The notes beneath the pieces are model-generated. The model was not told the origin of the DNA and made no database searches. It was given only the letters and a program-made list of their open reading frames with translations. A stretch of 61,744 nt of DNA from Adhaeribacter rhizoryzae (GTDB taxonomy: Bacteria > Bacteroidota > Bacteroidia > Cytophagales > Hymenobacteraceae): the NCBI RefSeq assembly GCF_008629685.1, contig NZ_VWSF01000031.1, forward strand, positions 1-61,744, given 5' to 3'. The position numbers and the translations under genes were made by a program. This document shows, piece after piece, positions 51,299-61,675 of the stretch. Positions within the stretch are counted from its first letter, which is position 1, and the number at the start of each line of letters is the position of its first letter.

Positions 51299-53011
51299 AT
51301 GAATTCCACCATCGACACCACCGTCATATTTGTTTTTTCGGCCTTTGTCATGTGCATTGGTTTATTGTTTGCCCGCACCGGCCGCAACATGAAATCGTTT
51401 TTTGCCGGCGGCGAAGCGGTGCCCTGGTTTATTGGCGGCTTATCGTTGTTTATGAGTTTTTTCTCAGCGGGTACGTTTGTGGCCTGGGGTTCTATTGCTT
51501 ATAAATACGGCTGGGTGGCCATTACCATTCAGTGGACCATGTGCATTGGCGGCTTGGTAACCGGGTTATTTTTAGCGCCGCGCTGGAAAGCCACCGGCGC
51601 ATTAACCGCCGCTGAATTTATTAAAGAACGATTGGGCAGCACCGTGCAGAAAAGCTTTATCTATATTTTTATGCTGGTTTCGCTGTTCATCAAAGGTTCG
51701 GTGCTGTACCCGGTGGCAAAACTAGTAAGCTCGTCGTTGGGTTATCCGCTGGTTCCCAGTACCATTGTGTTGGGCATATTTATGATTGCCTACACCGCGG
51801 TGGGTGGCTTATGGGCCGTAATGGTAACCGATATTCTGCAATTTATTATTCTCACGGCGGCCGTTTTAATTATTCTGCCCCTGGCCTTTAATGCGGCGGG
51901 TGGCGCCAGTAATTTTCAGGCGCAGGCGCCAGATGGTTTTTTCGATTTGCTCAACGGCGAATATACGTTAGGGTTTATTTTGGCTTTTGCCTTGTACCAT
52001 ATATTCTACATTGGCGGCAACTGGACTTTTGTGCAGCGCTATACCAGCGTCGATAGTCCCAAATCCGCGAAAAAAGTAGCCTTTCTGTTTGCCGGCTTGT
52101 ATTTAATCAGCCCGATTTTATGGATGCTGCCGCCCATGATTTACAAAACCATCAACCCCGATTTACAAGGCCTCGATACCGAAAACGCTTACCTCTATAT
52201 CTGTAAACTGGTGCTGCCGCCAGGCTTGATGGGCTTAATGCTAACGGGTATGTATTTTTCTACCTCGGCTTCGGCCAATACTACCCTCAACGTGGTGTCG
52301 GCTATTTTCACCAACGATATTTACAAAGGCATCATCAACCCGCAGGCTTCCGACCAGAAATTGATGAAAGTGGCCCGGAACTCGTCTTGGTTATTTGGCT
52401 TGGGCATGATACTAATTGCTTTGGCGGTGCCTTACATAGGCGGGATGGTAGAAGTTGTGTTGAGCGTGGGTGCTATTACCGGCGGACCTTTACTGGCGCC
52501 ACCCATCTGGGCTTTGTTCTCGAAACGCTTAACCGGTAAAGCCACCTTGTATATTACCGGCATCAGCTTAGGCGTAAACTTAATTTTTAAAATATTGCTG
52601 CCGCTCTTCACCGGTTTAAAATTATCGCGCGGCGAAGAAATGATATTGGGCGTAGGCCTGCCTTTCCTGATGCTGATCGCCTACGAAGTCTGGGCGGCTT
52701 CGCGCCAAAATGTTAGTCAGCAGCACCTCGATTACGTAGCCGCCAAAGCCGTGCGCAAAGCCGAATTTATGGCAGCCAATCCGGAAGAAGCCTTGTTTAT
52801 CCGGAAGCAAAACCACTTTGGCTTACGCGTTATTGCGTTTGCGCTGGCCTTTACCGCGCTGCTATTATTTATATTAAGTTTTCTGACAACTTCGGGGGCG
52901 GTACTGGTGGCCTGCATTGCTTTGGGCATTTTATTATTGGCCTATATTCCGTGGCGTGCCGCCCAGCGCATCAATGTCGCGGCTGTTCCTTTCGAAAATG
53001 CTAGCCATTAA
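51299..53011 (+). CDS. Sodium:solute symporter (SSS family)
   Basis: A 570-residue inner-membrane transporter with about 14 hydrophobic helices. SFFSAGTFVAWGSIAYKYGW and AYTAVGGLWAVMVTDILQFI are characteristic SSS motifs, the latter near the sodium site. It starts six bases after the upstream gene and probably imports the sugar released by the PUL enzymes. A polar cytoplasmic segment is present near residues 470-505. Confidence 0.92.
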   Translation: MNSTIDTTVIFVFSAFVMCIGLLFARTGRNMKSFFAGGEAVPWFIGGLSLFMSFFSAGTFVAWGSIAYKYGWVAITIQWTMCIGGLVTGLFLAPRWKATGALTAAEFIKERLGSTVQKSFIYIFMLVSLFIKGSVLYPVAKLVSSSLGYPLVPSTIVLGIFMIAYTAVGGLWAVMVTDILQFIILTAAVLIILPLAFNAAGGASNFQAQAPDGFFDLLNGEYTLGFILAFALYHIFYIGGNWTFVQRYTSVDSPKSAKKVAFLFAGLYLISPILWMLPPMIYKTINPDLQGLDTENAYLYICKLVLPPGLMGLMLTGMYFSTSASANTTLNVVSAIFTNDIYKGIINPQASDQKLMKVARNSSWLFGLGMILIALAVPYIGGMVEVVLSVGAITGGPLLAPPIWALFSKRLTGKATLYITGISLGVNLIFKILLPLFTGLKLSRGEEMILGVGLPFLMLIAYEVWAASRQNVSQQHLDYVAAKAVRKAEFMAANPEEALFIRKQNHFGLRVIAFALAFTALLLFILSFLTTSGAVLVACIALGILLLAYIPWRAAQRINVAAVPFENASH

Positions 53012-53017
53012 AATATC

Positions 53018-55900
53018 ATGAAAATATTTAGCTTCCTGTTTTTCTGTTGCGGCTTGATTTTTTCGGTCCAAAAAGGACTGGCGCAGTTGCCAAGTACCGG
53101 CGAAGAGCAATTATCGCTCAACGGCAAGTGGGCTTTTAAAACCGACCCGAATAATCTGGGCGAAGACCAGCAATGGTTTACTGCCAGCTACCCAGCTTTG
53201 GGCTGGGATAAAATGGAAGTGCCCGGCAACTGGGATACCCACAACAAATACGCCCACTACGCCGGCAAAGGCTGGTACCGCCAGGAAATAAACGTGCCCG
53301 CGAATTGGCAAGGCAAAACCATCCGGCTGCATTTCGAGGCCGTTTACCACGATGCCAAAGTTTGGCTGAACGGCAAATTATTAGGCGAGAGCCACAGCGG
53401 GTTTTTCCCGTTTGAGTTTGATGTAACCAAAGCTATAAAATACGGCGGTAAAAATACCTTAGTAGTGGTGGCCGATAATACCTTTAAACGGGGCGCTACC
53501 TGGAACTGGGGCGGCATCCGCAGGCCGGTTACTATTTACATCAACAACCCGGTACGAATAGAACAGGCGCACGTGCTGGCAACGCCGGATTTAAAAAATA
53601 ATACCGCCAGCTTAAACGTAAAGCTGCAACTGCGCAACACTAGCAATTCGCCTCAAAATATTAAAGCCGAAGTAACACTTTCGGATAAGAACGGCCTGGT
53701 AAAATCAGCGAAGCTAGACCAGAAACTAGCCTTGTCGGTTACTTTGCCGCCCAATAGTACTACGCCTTATACCCTCCAGACTACTTTGCCGAAAGCGCAG
53801 GTACACTTATGGCATTTCGACGACCCGTACCTCTACAACCTGGAAGTAAAAATGACGCAGGAGAATATGACGCAGCACCAGGTAAAAGACCGGTTTGGCA
53901 TTCGGAAACTGGAAGTAGATGGCCTTAAGGTAAAATTAAACGGCGAAGAAGTACGACTGATGGGCTACAACTGGGTACCCGACGACCGTACCACCGGCAA
54001 CACTTTACCCGCCTGGCGCTACAAAGCCGATATTGATTTAATGAAAAAAGCCGGCGCCAACATGACCCGCCTGTCGCATTTGCCTTTGCCCAAAGAAGTA
54101 CTCGATTACATTGATGAAAAAGGCATATTGGTGTTCAGCGAAATTCCGTTGTGGGGCCAGGATGCGTTGGTAGATGCGAATAATCCTTTGCCCAAACAAT
54201 GGCTGAAGCAACTGGTACATTCGCAGTTTAACCATCCGTCGGTGATAGGCTGGTGCGTGGGCAACGAAATTGGGTATATCGGGGCAAATCCGGGCGTGAT
54301 GGCCTACGTGGAGTCGGCGATTAGTTACGTGAAAAAAGAGCTGGATAATTCGCGGTTAGTGGTGTACGTGAGCCATTCGGCCGATAACCAGAAAACCGAC
54401 CCGGTGCAGTTCTCCGATATGATATTATTTAATAAGTACAACGATTTAGGCAAGCAGGCCGACAAAGGATACGGAAATCATCCGGGTAAACCCATGTTTT
54501 ACTCGGAGTATGGGTATAATTTAACCAACGAAAATTTAAACCTCGGGGTAATCGACGCCAAGGGCATGCTCAACAGCATCCGTAACCGCGAATATTTAAT
54601 GGGCGCCTCGCTCTGGACCTTTAACGATTACCGTAGCGCCTGGCAGGCTCACGCCGCCTGGAATACCGCTCCTACCGGCAACCGCTCCTGGGGCATCGTC
54701 AACGTGTTCCGGCAAAAGAAAAGAGCTTACGAAGCTTTCCGGAAGGAATATGCGCCCCTAAAAAAACTAACCGTGCAACACGCCGGCCAACTTACACCAG
54801 GCCGCTCCGTGAAAACCGCCGTTCGGCTGCAGCCCCGCGAAATATTAGATTTACCGGCCTATACGCTCCGGAATTACAAGCTGGTGTGGGAAGCGCAGGA
54901 CACGCACGGGAAAGTAGTACAGAGCGGGTTTAATATTTTGCCGGTGATAAAGCCCGGCGACAAAACAGTGGTATCAAATATTAACTGGAAGGTGCCCGCG
55001 CAAAATCCCGGCGCGTTAAAAGTTACCTTGCTTTCTCCAACCGGCTACGACGTGTACGATACCTTAGTCTATCTGCAAAAACCGGCAGCTCCTAAAATTA
55101 AACAAATTATTCCGGGCGAAAATGGCGTGCGCGTCTTGTTCGAGAAAAATCCTGCCGCCGAATATTACGTGGTGCGGTACGGTAAAAATGACCTGAGTAG
55201 CCGCAGCGATACCACCATTAACCATTACCTCGATATTAAGAAACTTGACAAAGACCAGGTTTACCAATTTGCGGTGGCGGGTATTAATAATTTAGGAGAG
55301 GGAGCCCCATCGGAACCGGTAAAAAGTACACCTAAAACAGATTTATTACCACCGGTTATCTGGTACACCGAAGCCGCCGACAGCAGCTTTTTTATCGGGT
55401 ACGGCTACGAGAATTTCGATTATTTGTACACCATTCAGTACGGAACCGATTTAAACAATCCGGCTAAGACCAAGACCTTGCAGGTAACTACCCGCGGTTT
55501 GTGTCGGGTACCCAACGTCGCTAATGGCCAACCCATTCAATTCCGGATGAAGCGCACCGTGCAGCAATACGTGGAAAGCGGCTGGTCCGAAATTTATACC
55601 GTCACACCCGATGGCAATGGACCCAAGCAAACGCCCCCGGTTAAAAGTGTGAGCCGGTTAGGCGAGGAGGCGATAATCGGCATCGTGCCCGTTCCCAAAG
55701 CTACTGGTTACGAGGTAAGTTACCAGGAGAATGATATCAATAAAAGGGTGAAAATTAATAGTGCGCAAGCCGATTACCTGGTGGTACAAAACCTGAAAAA
55801 AGGCCGTTCCTATAATTTTTCGGTAACGGCTATATCCCAAAACAATAATTCAAAAGAGGCTGCCCCAGCCGGCAAGCTTACCACCTCTACCCAGCAATAA
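53018..55900 (+). CDS. GH2-family glycosidase (beta-galactosidase/glucuronidase-like)
   Basis: A 960-residue exported enzyme with a signal peptide (about residues 1-22). Domains run: GH2 sugar-binding (WKMEVPGNWDTH, GGIRRPVTIYI), immunoglobulin-like, TIM barrel, and fibronectin-like C-terminal domains. The acid/base Glu lies in GWCVGNEIG (about residue 416) and the nucleophile Glu in FYSEYGYN (about residue 497). GH2 covers several beta-glycosidase activities, so the sugar cannot be fixed. Its stop overlaps the next start codon by one base. Confidence 0.92.
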   Translation: MKIFSFLFFCCGLIFSVQKGLAQLPSTGEEQLSLNGKWAFKTDPNNLGEDQQWFTASYPALGWDKMEVPGNWDTHNKYAHYAGKGWYRQEINVPANWQGKTIRLHFEAVYHDAKVWLNGKLLGESHSGFFPFEFDVTKAIKYGGKNTLVVVADNTFKRGATWNWGGIRRPVTIYINNPVRIEQAHVLATPDLKNNTASLNVKLQLRNTSNSPQNIKAEVTLSDKNGLVKSAKLDQKLALSVTLPPNSTTPYTLQTTLPKAQVHLWHFDDPYLYNLEVKMTQENMTQHQVKDRFGIRKLEVDGLKVKLNGEEVRLMGYNWVPDDRTTGNTLPAWRYKADIDLMKKAGANMTRLSHLPLPKEVLDYIDEKGILVFSEIPLWGQDALVDANNPLPKQWLKQLVHSQFNHPSVIGWCVGNEIGYIGANPGVMAYVESAISYVKKELDNSRLVVYVSHSADNQKTDPVQFSDMILFNKYNDLGKQADKGYGNHPGKPMFYSEYGYNLTNENLNLGVIDAKGMLNSIRNREYLMGASLWTFNDYRSAWQAHAAWNTAPTGNRSWGIVNVFRQKKRAYEAFRKEYAPLKKLTVQHAGQLTPGRSVKTAVRLQPREILDLPAYTLRNYKLVWEAQDTHGKVVQSGFNILPVIKPGDKTVVSNINWKVPAQNPGALKVTLLSPTGYDVYDTLVYLQKPAAPKIKQIIPGENGVRVLFEKNPAAEYYVVRYGKNDLSSRSDTTINHYLDIKKLDKDQVYQFAVAGINNLGEGAPSEPVKSTPKTDLLPPVIWYTEAADSSFFIGYGYENFDYLYTIQYGTDLNNPAKTKTLQVTTRGLCRVPNVANGQPIQFRMKRTVQQYVESGWSEIYTVTPDGNGPKQTPPVKSVSRLGEEAIIGIVPVPKATGYEVSYQENDINKRVKINSAQADYLVVQNLKKGRSYNFSVTAISQNNNSKEAAPAGKLTTSTQQ

Positions 55901-58332
55901 TGCGATTACTTAAAAGTTTTGATTTTTGTTTACCAAACCGAAGTAGCTGTTTGTCTTTCTTCTTTAGCTGTAAGGCCTTCGCTGTAAAATTAATTTTATT
56001 ATGCTTGTTGTTAATTGGCTTTAGCTATAGTGGCTTACAGGCGCAGCCGGGAAATAAATTACCGGCAATTATTCAAGTAAAGCGGAAAGCTTACGAATTA
56101 AATATTCAACCCGCTGGGTTTAAATATGCTTTTAAAGTTAAAGGAAAAGAAATAGCCGGATTTCACCCGGTTTCTGGTTTGCGCTTTTCGGCGGCTGGCG
56201 ATACGGTGTTGTACGATGCGGTTTCGACGCGTATTATTTCTAAGAGTCAGGACTTACTCCGGTTGGCAGTAACCAACACCAAAGGGAATAAGGCCGAAGT
56301 AAACGTTTATTTATCGGATGAATACCTGAATATTAAAGTAAAACCTGAAGCAGGAGCGAGCTATGCTGTAACAAGTCAGCCGCAATTTGTAATAGATATT
56401 CGCACCGCCCCCGTTCAGCCGGCCTATGGCTTAGGCGACCACGGTGGTTATGGCCCAAGTACCAACGTGTTTGGTTTTGCGGATAACCGCTTTCTGAACA
56501 CCGATAACGGGCTCCGCTTTGTTTCGAGTTTTGCCATTTTCCCGGCTCAGGGTTTAGGGCAGGTAATATTTGAAAACGGACATAAGCGGATTGGCCTGAA
56601 TTCAGCCGAGAATAAAATGGGCGCCGCTAAAGTCTCCGGAATAAACGCCTATTATTTTTTCGGTCCGCCGGCAACAATTTATAAAAACTATGCCCAGGTA
56701 AAAGCAAAAGAAGGGTACCCCGATTTAAAACCTAAGTACGACTTTTTTGAATTAGGATACGAAGCCTTCGGCTCGCTGGGCTGGAACACTTATCAGGCTT
56801 CGGTACAAAAAGATTTAGAGACTTACCTACAAAAAGGTTACTACCTGAACTGGGCTGTGGTGGGTTCGGGCTTCTGGAAAGGCGAGCGCAAAAAGCCGGA
56901 AGAAGGCAGCACCAACAGCTTTGGTATTTGGGACGATATTGCCGAACCCGGCCGGAAAGATGGTTTGCCTAATCCGCGCTACCCCGATGTAGCTACTTTT
57001 AAAGCCTTCTTACAGCAAAACCACATTAATTTATTACTCGGTTTGCGCACAAATTTTAAAGCGCCTAAAGATGCTGGCGGTTTTTATAACCCCACCAACA
57101 ACGGTCCTTTTCCGCTCGAAGGTTTGCAGCAAAATTATTATGTAGCTGATGCGCAAAGTAAACCCATCCCATATAAAGTTAATTTTCCGCAGGGCAATAT
57201 TTATATTCTGAACCCAGATAAGCCGGCGGCGGTGCAATGGTTTGCTGATGGCTTTCGAAAATGGGGTGTGCAAGGCTACAAAGAAGACATGATGCTGCAC
57301 GACGGCATTAAGCTGAACAATGATGCCAAACTGAACAAAGTAAATGAACATTTAATGAAGCAGGGCAACCTGGTGATGGTGCGTAATTCGGCTTTTTCGG
57401 TGCCCGGCGATATAATTCGGTTGGAAGATACCAAACACGGTTTCGACCAGGACCGGCCGGTAATTAATATGTTAAACTATGCGGCCAGCGGCGCGCCCAA
57501 CGTGTACCCCGATATTGTAGCGGGTAAATATTTAACCTTGCCGCTCACTGAAGACCAGAAGAAATATTTCGTCCGGAATGCCATGTTCAGCGCGGTGAGT
57601 CCGGCCATGTCGGTGGGGTTGGGGCCTTGGCATATGGAAAATCCGGCCTACGAAGCAGCGGTTAAAAAAGCCTGCAATTGGCACAACCAACTGGCGCCTT
57701 ATATTTATAGCGCGGCCGTAGATGCCTTTGAAACCGGTTACCCCACCACGCTTACGCCACTGCCCATTGCTTTCCCGCACGATACAGCTACTTATAATTT
57801 AGCTACTAAAACCAAGCGGCAATATGCCTGGCTCTTGGGTCCGTCTTTGCTCGTAACGCCCGCCTATGGCAACGATTACGCTACCGTCGAGCGCCGGTCC
57901 GTGTATTTGCCCGCCGGCACCTGGCAGGATCTGGAATCCGGCGAAATATTCCGGGGACCAACTACTTTAAAAAATTATGCCTTTCCGATAAACAAAATAC
58001 CGGCTTTTGTAGGCGGCCAAGGCGTGCTGGTTAAAAAAGAGCAGACTGATTTATACGCAACAGTTTTTGCTTTAATGCCCCGGGCCAGCACTTACCGGTT
58101 TACTTACCCCGATGGAAACGCGCGTTCGCTAATCAACCGAAAAACTACCAACTGGCAGCCCGATAAAGTTCAGGTACAGGACATCACCGCGGGTCGCACC
58201 GTTCAGGCCGAATATTTAGCAAAAGACCGGGCCCTGAAATTTAAAATAGAAGCCGGGCACGATTACGAAATTAGCAGCAGCCGGCCGGAAAAAGGTAAAT
58301 ACCATACCCCGGTAAATATTACAAAAGAATAA
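55900..58332 (+). CDS. GH31-family glycosidase
   Basis: An 810-residue exported enzyme. The signal segment ends near residue 48 after a long N-terminus, and the alternative start codons in the first 30 residues deserve thought. It has a GH31 N-terminal beta domain (PVQPAYGLGDHGG), TIM barrel and C-terminal beta domains. The nucleophile Asp is in GYKEDMML (about residue 463). GH31 enzymes cleave alpha-glucosides, alpha-xylosides and related bonds. Overlaps the GH2 gene by one base, so translation is probably coupled. Confidence 0.9.
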   Translation: MRLLKSFDFCLPNRSSCLSFFFSCKAFAVKLILLCLLLIGFSYSGLQAQPGNKLPAIIQVKRKAYELNIQPAGFKYAFKVKGKEIAGFHPVSGLRFSAAGDTVLYDAVSTRIISKSQDLLRLAVTNTKGNKAEVNVYLSDEYLNIKVKPEAGASYAVTSQPQFVIDIRTAPVQPAYGLGDHGGYGPSTNVFGFADNRFLNTDNGLRFVSSFAIFPAQGLGQVIFENGHKRIGLNSAENKMGAAKVSGINAYYFFGPPATIYKNYAQVKAKEGYPDLKPKYDFFELGYEAFGSLGWNTYQASVQKDLETYLQKGYYLNWAVVGSGFWKGERKKPEEGSTNSFGIWDDIAEPGRKDGLPNPRYPDVATFKAFLQQNHINLLLGLRTNFKAPKDAGGFYNPTNNGPFPLEGLQQNYYVADAQSKPIPYKVNFPQGNIYILNPDKPAAVQWFADGFRKWGVQGYKEDMMLHDGIKLNNDAKLNKVNEHLMKQGNLVMVRNSAFSVPGDIIRLEDTKHGFDQDRPVINMLNYAASGAPNVYPDIVAGKYLTLPLTEDQKKYFVRNAMFSAVSPAMSVGLGPWHMENPAYEAAVKKACNWHNQLAPYIYSAAVDAFETGYPTTLTPLPIAFPHDTATYNLATKTKRQYAWLLGPSLLVTPAYGNDYATVERRSVYLPAGTWQDLESGEIFRGPTTLKNYAFPINKIPAFVGGQGVLVKKEQTDLYATVFALMPRASTYRFTYPDGNARSLINRKTTNWQPDKVQVQDITAGRTVQAEYLAKDRALKFKIEAGHDYEISSSRPEKGKYHTPVNITKE

Positions 58333-58372
58333 ACAAGAGATAAGAGGAGAGAACTAGTTCAGGAAATAGCGT

Positions 58373-60649
58373 ATGCAGAAAGAAACATTTGTAGCGGCCC
58401 GGAAACCCAGAACCGAGAACCTGGCGGCGGATTTAATAATAGTAGGCGGCGGATTGGCCGGTACCTGTGCGGCCATTACGGCGGCCCGCGCCGGCATAAA
58501 AGTAATATTAGTGCAGGATCGGCCCGTGTTGGGCGGTAATGCTTCCAGCGAAGTGCGGTTATGGGTGTTGGGTGCCACCTCGCACATGGGCAACAACAAC
58601 CGCTGGGCGCGCGAAGGGGGCGTCATCGACGAAATATTAGTGGAAAACCTTTACCGGAATCCCGAAGGGAACACGATAATTTTTGATACCATTCTGCTCG
58701 AAAAAGTTACCGAAGAACCCAATATTCGCCTGTTACTAAATACCTCGGTTTACCAGATTGACAAAGCGCAGGAAGAAAAAATAGAAAAAGTCTGGGCTTT
58801 CTGCAGCCAGAATTCTACCCAATATGAGCTCGCGGCGCCTTGGTTTTGCGATGCCTCCGGCGACGGTATCATGGCTTTTTCGGCGGGAGCGGCTTTCCGG
58901 ATGGGCGCGGAATCGCAGGAAGAGTTAGGTGAGAAATTTGCACCTAGCTCAGAATACGGCGAGCTACTGGGCCATACCATTTATTTTTATACGAAAGATA
59001 CCGGACGGCCGGTCCGGTTTGTGCCGCCCAGTTATGCCTTGCAGGATATTACCCAAATTCCGCGGTACAAAAGCTTTAATGCCAGCGATTTTGGCTGCCG
59101 GCTTTGGTGGATAGAATACGGCGGCCGCCTGGATACGGTACACGAAACCGAAAAGATTAAGTGGGAACTCTGGAAAGTGGTTTACGGGGTTTGGAACTTC
59201 ATTAAAAATTCGGGCAATTTTCCGGAGGCCGAAAACCTGACGCTGGAGTGGGTGGGCAATATTCCGGGCAAGCGCGAAAGCCGCCGTTTTGAAGGCGAAT
59301 ACATGCTGCACCAGCAAGATATTGTGGAGCAAAAAACTTTTCCGGATGCGGTGGCTTACGGCGGCTGGTCGATTGATTTACACCCGGCCGATGGTGTTTT
59401 CAGTGAGAAGCCCGGTTGCAACCAGTGGCACGGCAAAGGCATTTACCAGATTCCGTTCCGGTGCTTTTACAGCCGCAATATTTCTAATTTATTGTTGGCG
59501 GGCCGCATTATCAGTGCCTCGCACGTGGCGTTTGGTTCTTCAAGAGTTATGGGTACGTGTGCGCACGGCGGACAAGCCGTAGGGATGGCGGCGGCTCTGG
59601 CCGTAAAAAACAACTGGTCGCTGGCCCAACTAAACGAACCACAAAACATACATATACTTCAGCAGGAACTGCTCAAAACCGGCCATCATATTCCAGGTTT
59701 AAAATTCGAGACGAAAGAAAACCTGGTTAACGCTGCCAAAATATCGGCTTCCAGTGCGTTTGTTTTAAAAGAAATTCCTTTTAACGGCCCCTGGATAAAC
59801 CTGGAATATTCGGCGGCCCAAATGCTGCCGGTAGCCGCTGGTAAACTGCCGGGCCTAACGCTGCAGGTAAAAGCAGAAACGGCCACGACGCTCCAGGTGG
59901 AATTGCGCATCAGCAGCAAACCTTATAATTATACCCCGGATGTAACGTTGCTACAAAAAGAAATTAAATTAGCCGAAGGCGAGCAAAATATTTATTTAGA
60001 TTTTGATTACGAAGCGGACCAACCCCGCTACGTTTTTATTACGCTCCTGAAGCACGATGCCGTAGCCGTAAAAGGCAGCGAGCAGCGTCTAACTGGTGTC
60101 CTAACTGTATTCAACAAAATAAATAAAGCGGTTTCGAACTACGGCAAGCAAACCCCGCCCGCCGAAATTGGTGTAGATGAATTTGAATTCTGGTGCCCGC
60201 ACCGCCGACCCGCCGGCCACAATTTTGGTCTGCGCTTAGATGCGGGTATCGCTTTATTTTCACCGGAGAATATTAAAAACGGTATTTTCCGGCCTACCAC
60301 CAGCCCCAATGCCTGGCTACCGGCTGCCGATGATGTAAATGCCAAGCTCTACCTGGAGTGGGAACAACCCCAAACCGTAAACGAAATAATTCTCGCTTTC
60401 GATACCGATTACGATCACCCCATGGAGTCGTCTTTGATGGGGCACCCGGAATACCAGATTCCTTTCTGCGTGCAGCATTACAAATTATGCAACGACAAAG
60501 GTGAATTAATCCGGGAGGTACGAAATAATCACCAGACAATTAATAAGATAGTGCTGGATGCGCCTATCCGGACTTCTAGGCTAGTAATCGAACCCAAACA
60601 TCCGTCGGCGAATGTGCCGGCGGCAATATTTGAAGTACAGGTATATTAA
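58373..60649 (+). CDS. FAD-dependent oxidoreductase (FAD_oxidored family)
   Basis: A 758-residue protein. IIVGGGLAGTCAAITAARAG (residues about 23-42) is the Rossmann FAD-binding motif, followed by VLVQ-like QDRPVLGGNASSEVRLWVLG, the family's signature. NLLLAGRIISASHVAFGSSRVMGTC is the second FAD-contact region, typical of the family. The C-terminal third is beta-rich, resembling a carbohydrate-binding module. No signal peptide is evident. Such oxidoreductases are common in Bacteroidetes PULs and may act on a sugar or glycoside; the reaction is unknown. Confidence 0.88.
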   Translation: MQKETFVAARKPRTENLAADLIIVGGGLAGTCAAITAARAGIKVILVQDRPVLGGNASSEVRLWVLGATSHMGNNNRWAREGGVIDEILVENLYRNPEGNTIIFDTILLEKVTEEPNIRLLLNTSVYQIDKAQEEKIEKVWAFCSQNSTQYELAAPWFCDASGDGIMAFSAGAAFRMGAESQEELGEKFAPSSEYGELLGHTIYFYTKDTGRPVRFVPPSYALQDITQIPRYKSFNASDFGCRLWWIEYGGRLDTVHETEKIKWELWKVVYGVWNFIKNSGNFPEAENLTLEWVGNIPGKRESRRFEGEYMLHQQDIVEQKTFPDAVAYGGWSIDLHPADGVFSEKPGCNQWHGKGIYQIPFRCFYSRNISNLLLAGRIISASHVAFGSSRVMGTCAHGGQAVGMAAALAVKNNWSLAQLNEPQNIHILQQELLKTGHHIPGLKFETKENLVNAAKISASSAFVLKEIPFNGPWINLEYSAAQMLPVAAGKLPGLTLQVKAETATTLQVELRISSKPYNYTPDVTLLQKEIKLAEGEQNIYLDFDYEADQPRYVFITLLKHDAVAVKGSEQRLTGVLTVFNKINKAVSNYGKQTPPAEIGVDEFEFWCPHRRPAGHNFGLRLDAGIALFSPENIKNGIFRPTTSPNAWLPAADDVNAKLYLEWEQPQTVNEIILAFDTDYDHPMESSLMGHPEYQIPFCVQHYKLCNDKGELIREVRNNHQTINKIVLDAPIRTSRLVIEPKHPSANVPAAIFEVQVY

Positions 60650-61003
60650 GAGGAAGCTTGGTTTAGGTTAAGCTATAACTTTACTCTCATGCGGAATTTA
60701 CTTATAATAGGCTTTTAAATGCAAGTAAAAAAGGAATGGCTTTAACTAAGCATTTGTTTTGGTTTTGAAATTGTTTGATAATTTCTTTTGGGGTAGTTTT
60801 ATTGACTGGCTACACCTTATATTGTAAGCTTCTCTAATAATAGAACTATTAAGATGGGAAAGATTTAATCTTTACACATCAGTTAATAATGTGAATAGCC
60901 TTAAATCAAGAACTTGTTTAGAGTTTTAGAACTACCTGGCTTGTAGCCCACCGGTGTCCGGAGTCCATCATGATTAATATGAGATAGAGTTAGTCTTAAG
61001 AGC
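60650..61003. other. Gap between the PUL and the IS5-type remnant
   Basis: AT-rich and without a supported gene. No intrinsic terminator with a clean T-run was seen after the oxidoreductase. The right end may include decayed IS sequence upstream of the transposase fragment. Confidence 0.35.
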
Positions 61004-61006
61004 TAT

Positions 61007-61360
61007 GTGCTTTACTACAAGAAGCTGGCATCTAAACAGAAGGTTTATTTTTTAAATGCTGATGCCGTCTTTGATGCACTGCATTTTAGAAGTTTATGTG
61101 CTCAAATGAAAATAGAAGCCAATATTGCTTTTAATCCTAGGAACAACGCAGCCCAACAGGAATATAGCTACTTTGATGAGCAGCTTTTCAAACGTAGAAA
61201 CGTGATTGAGCGGGCAAATTCCTGGCTGGATAGATTTAAAGCCTTACTCGTCCGTTTCGAAACAAGGGCCCTTCACTGGTTTATGCTCCTTTGAATTGCT
61301 TTCTCCGTCTTATTTATTCGCAAAATCAACTTAAAGCTAAATCAAAGATTAAACAGGTAA
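61007..61360 (+). pseudogene. IS5-family transposase remnant
   Basis: The frame contains VYFLNADAVFDALHF, which carries the second catalytic Asp region, and YFDEQLFKRRNVIERANSWLDRFKALLVRFET, which carries the catalytic Glu of DDE IS5-type transposases. The N-terminal half, with the first Asp, is missing. An in-frame TGA at 61292-61294 interrupts a frame that otherwise continues as IAFSVLFIRKIN to a stop at 61358-61360. The element is dead. Confidence 0.75.
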
Positions 61361-61675
61361 TAAAGGTAAAGTGAGCAGTAGGACACAAAGAGACAATTTG
61401 TTCACTATGGCAAAACCGGTAGACAGCTCAATTCTTTTTCGCCACTGCCAAGCTATTACTTTCTGTATAGAGGTGCCAGTAAGCGCCTGAAATAAAATTT
61501 TCATAAAAACTTTTGGCCAAAGAATATATACTAGCACCTTCAAGAGTTTTCTATATTGGTGTTAATGTTAATTCTACTTAACATAATATTTAAAATTAAA
61601 AACAAAAGATATCTTTATATATTGGAAGGTTCCTGAAAATACTTTACAGGTTAAACGGTTAAAGTACTATTTAAA
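61361..61675. other. Gap downstream of the IS5-type remnant
   Basis: No gene supported. A minus-strand frame of 64 codons (61349-61543) has no protein-like pattern. The stretch is AT-rich. Confidence 0.3.

Noticed and set aside
61349-61543. 64-codon minus-strand frame
   Set aside because: No domain or signal; partly overlaps the decayed IS5-type transposase tail.
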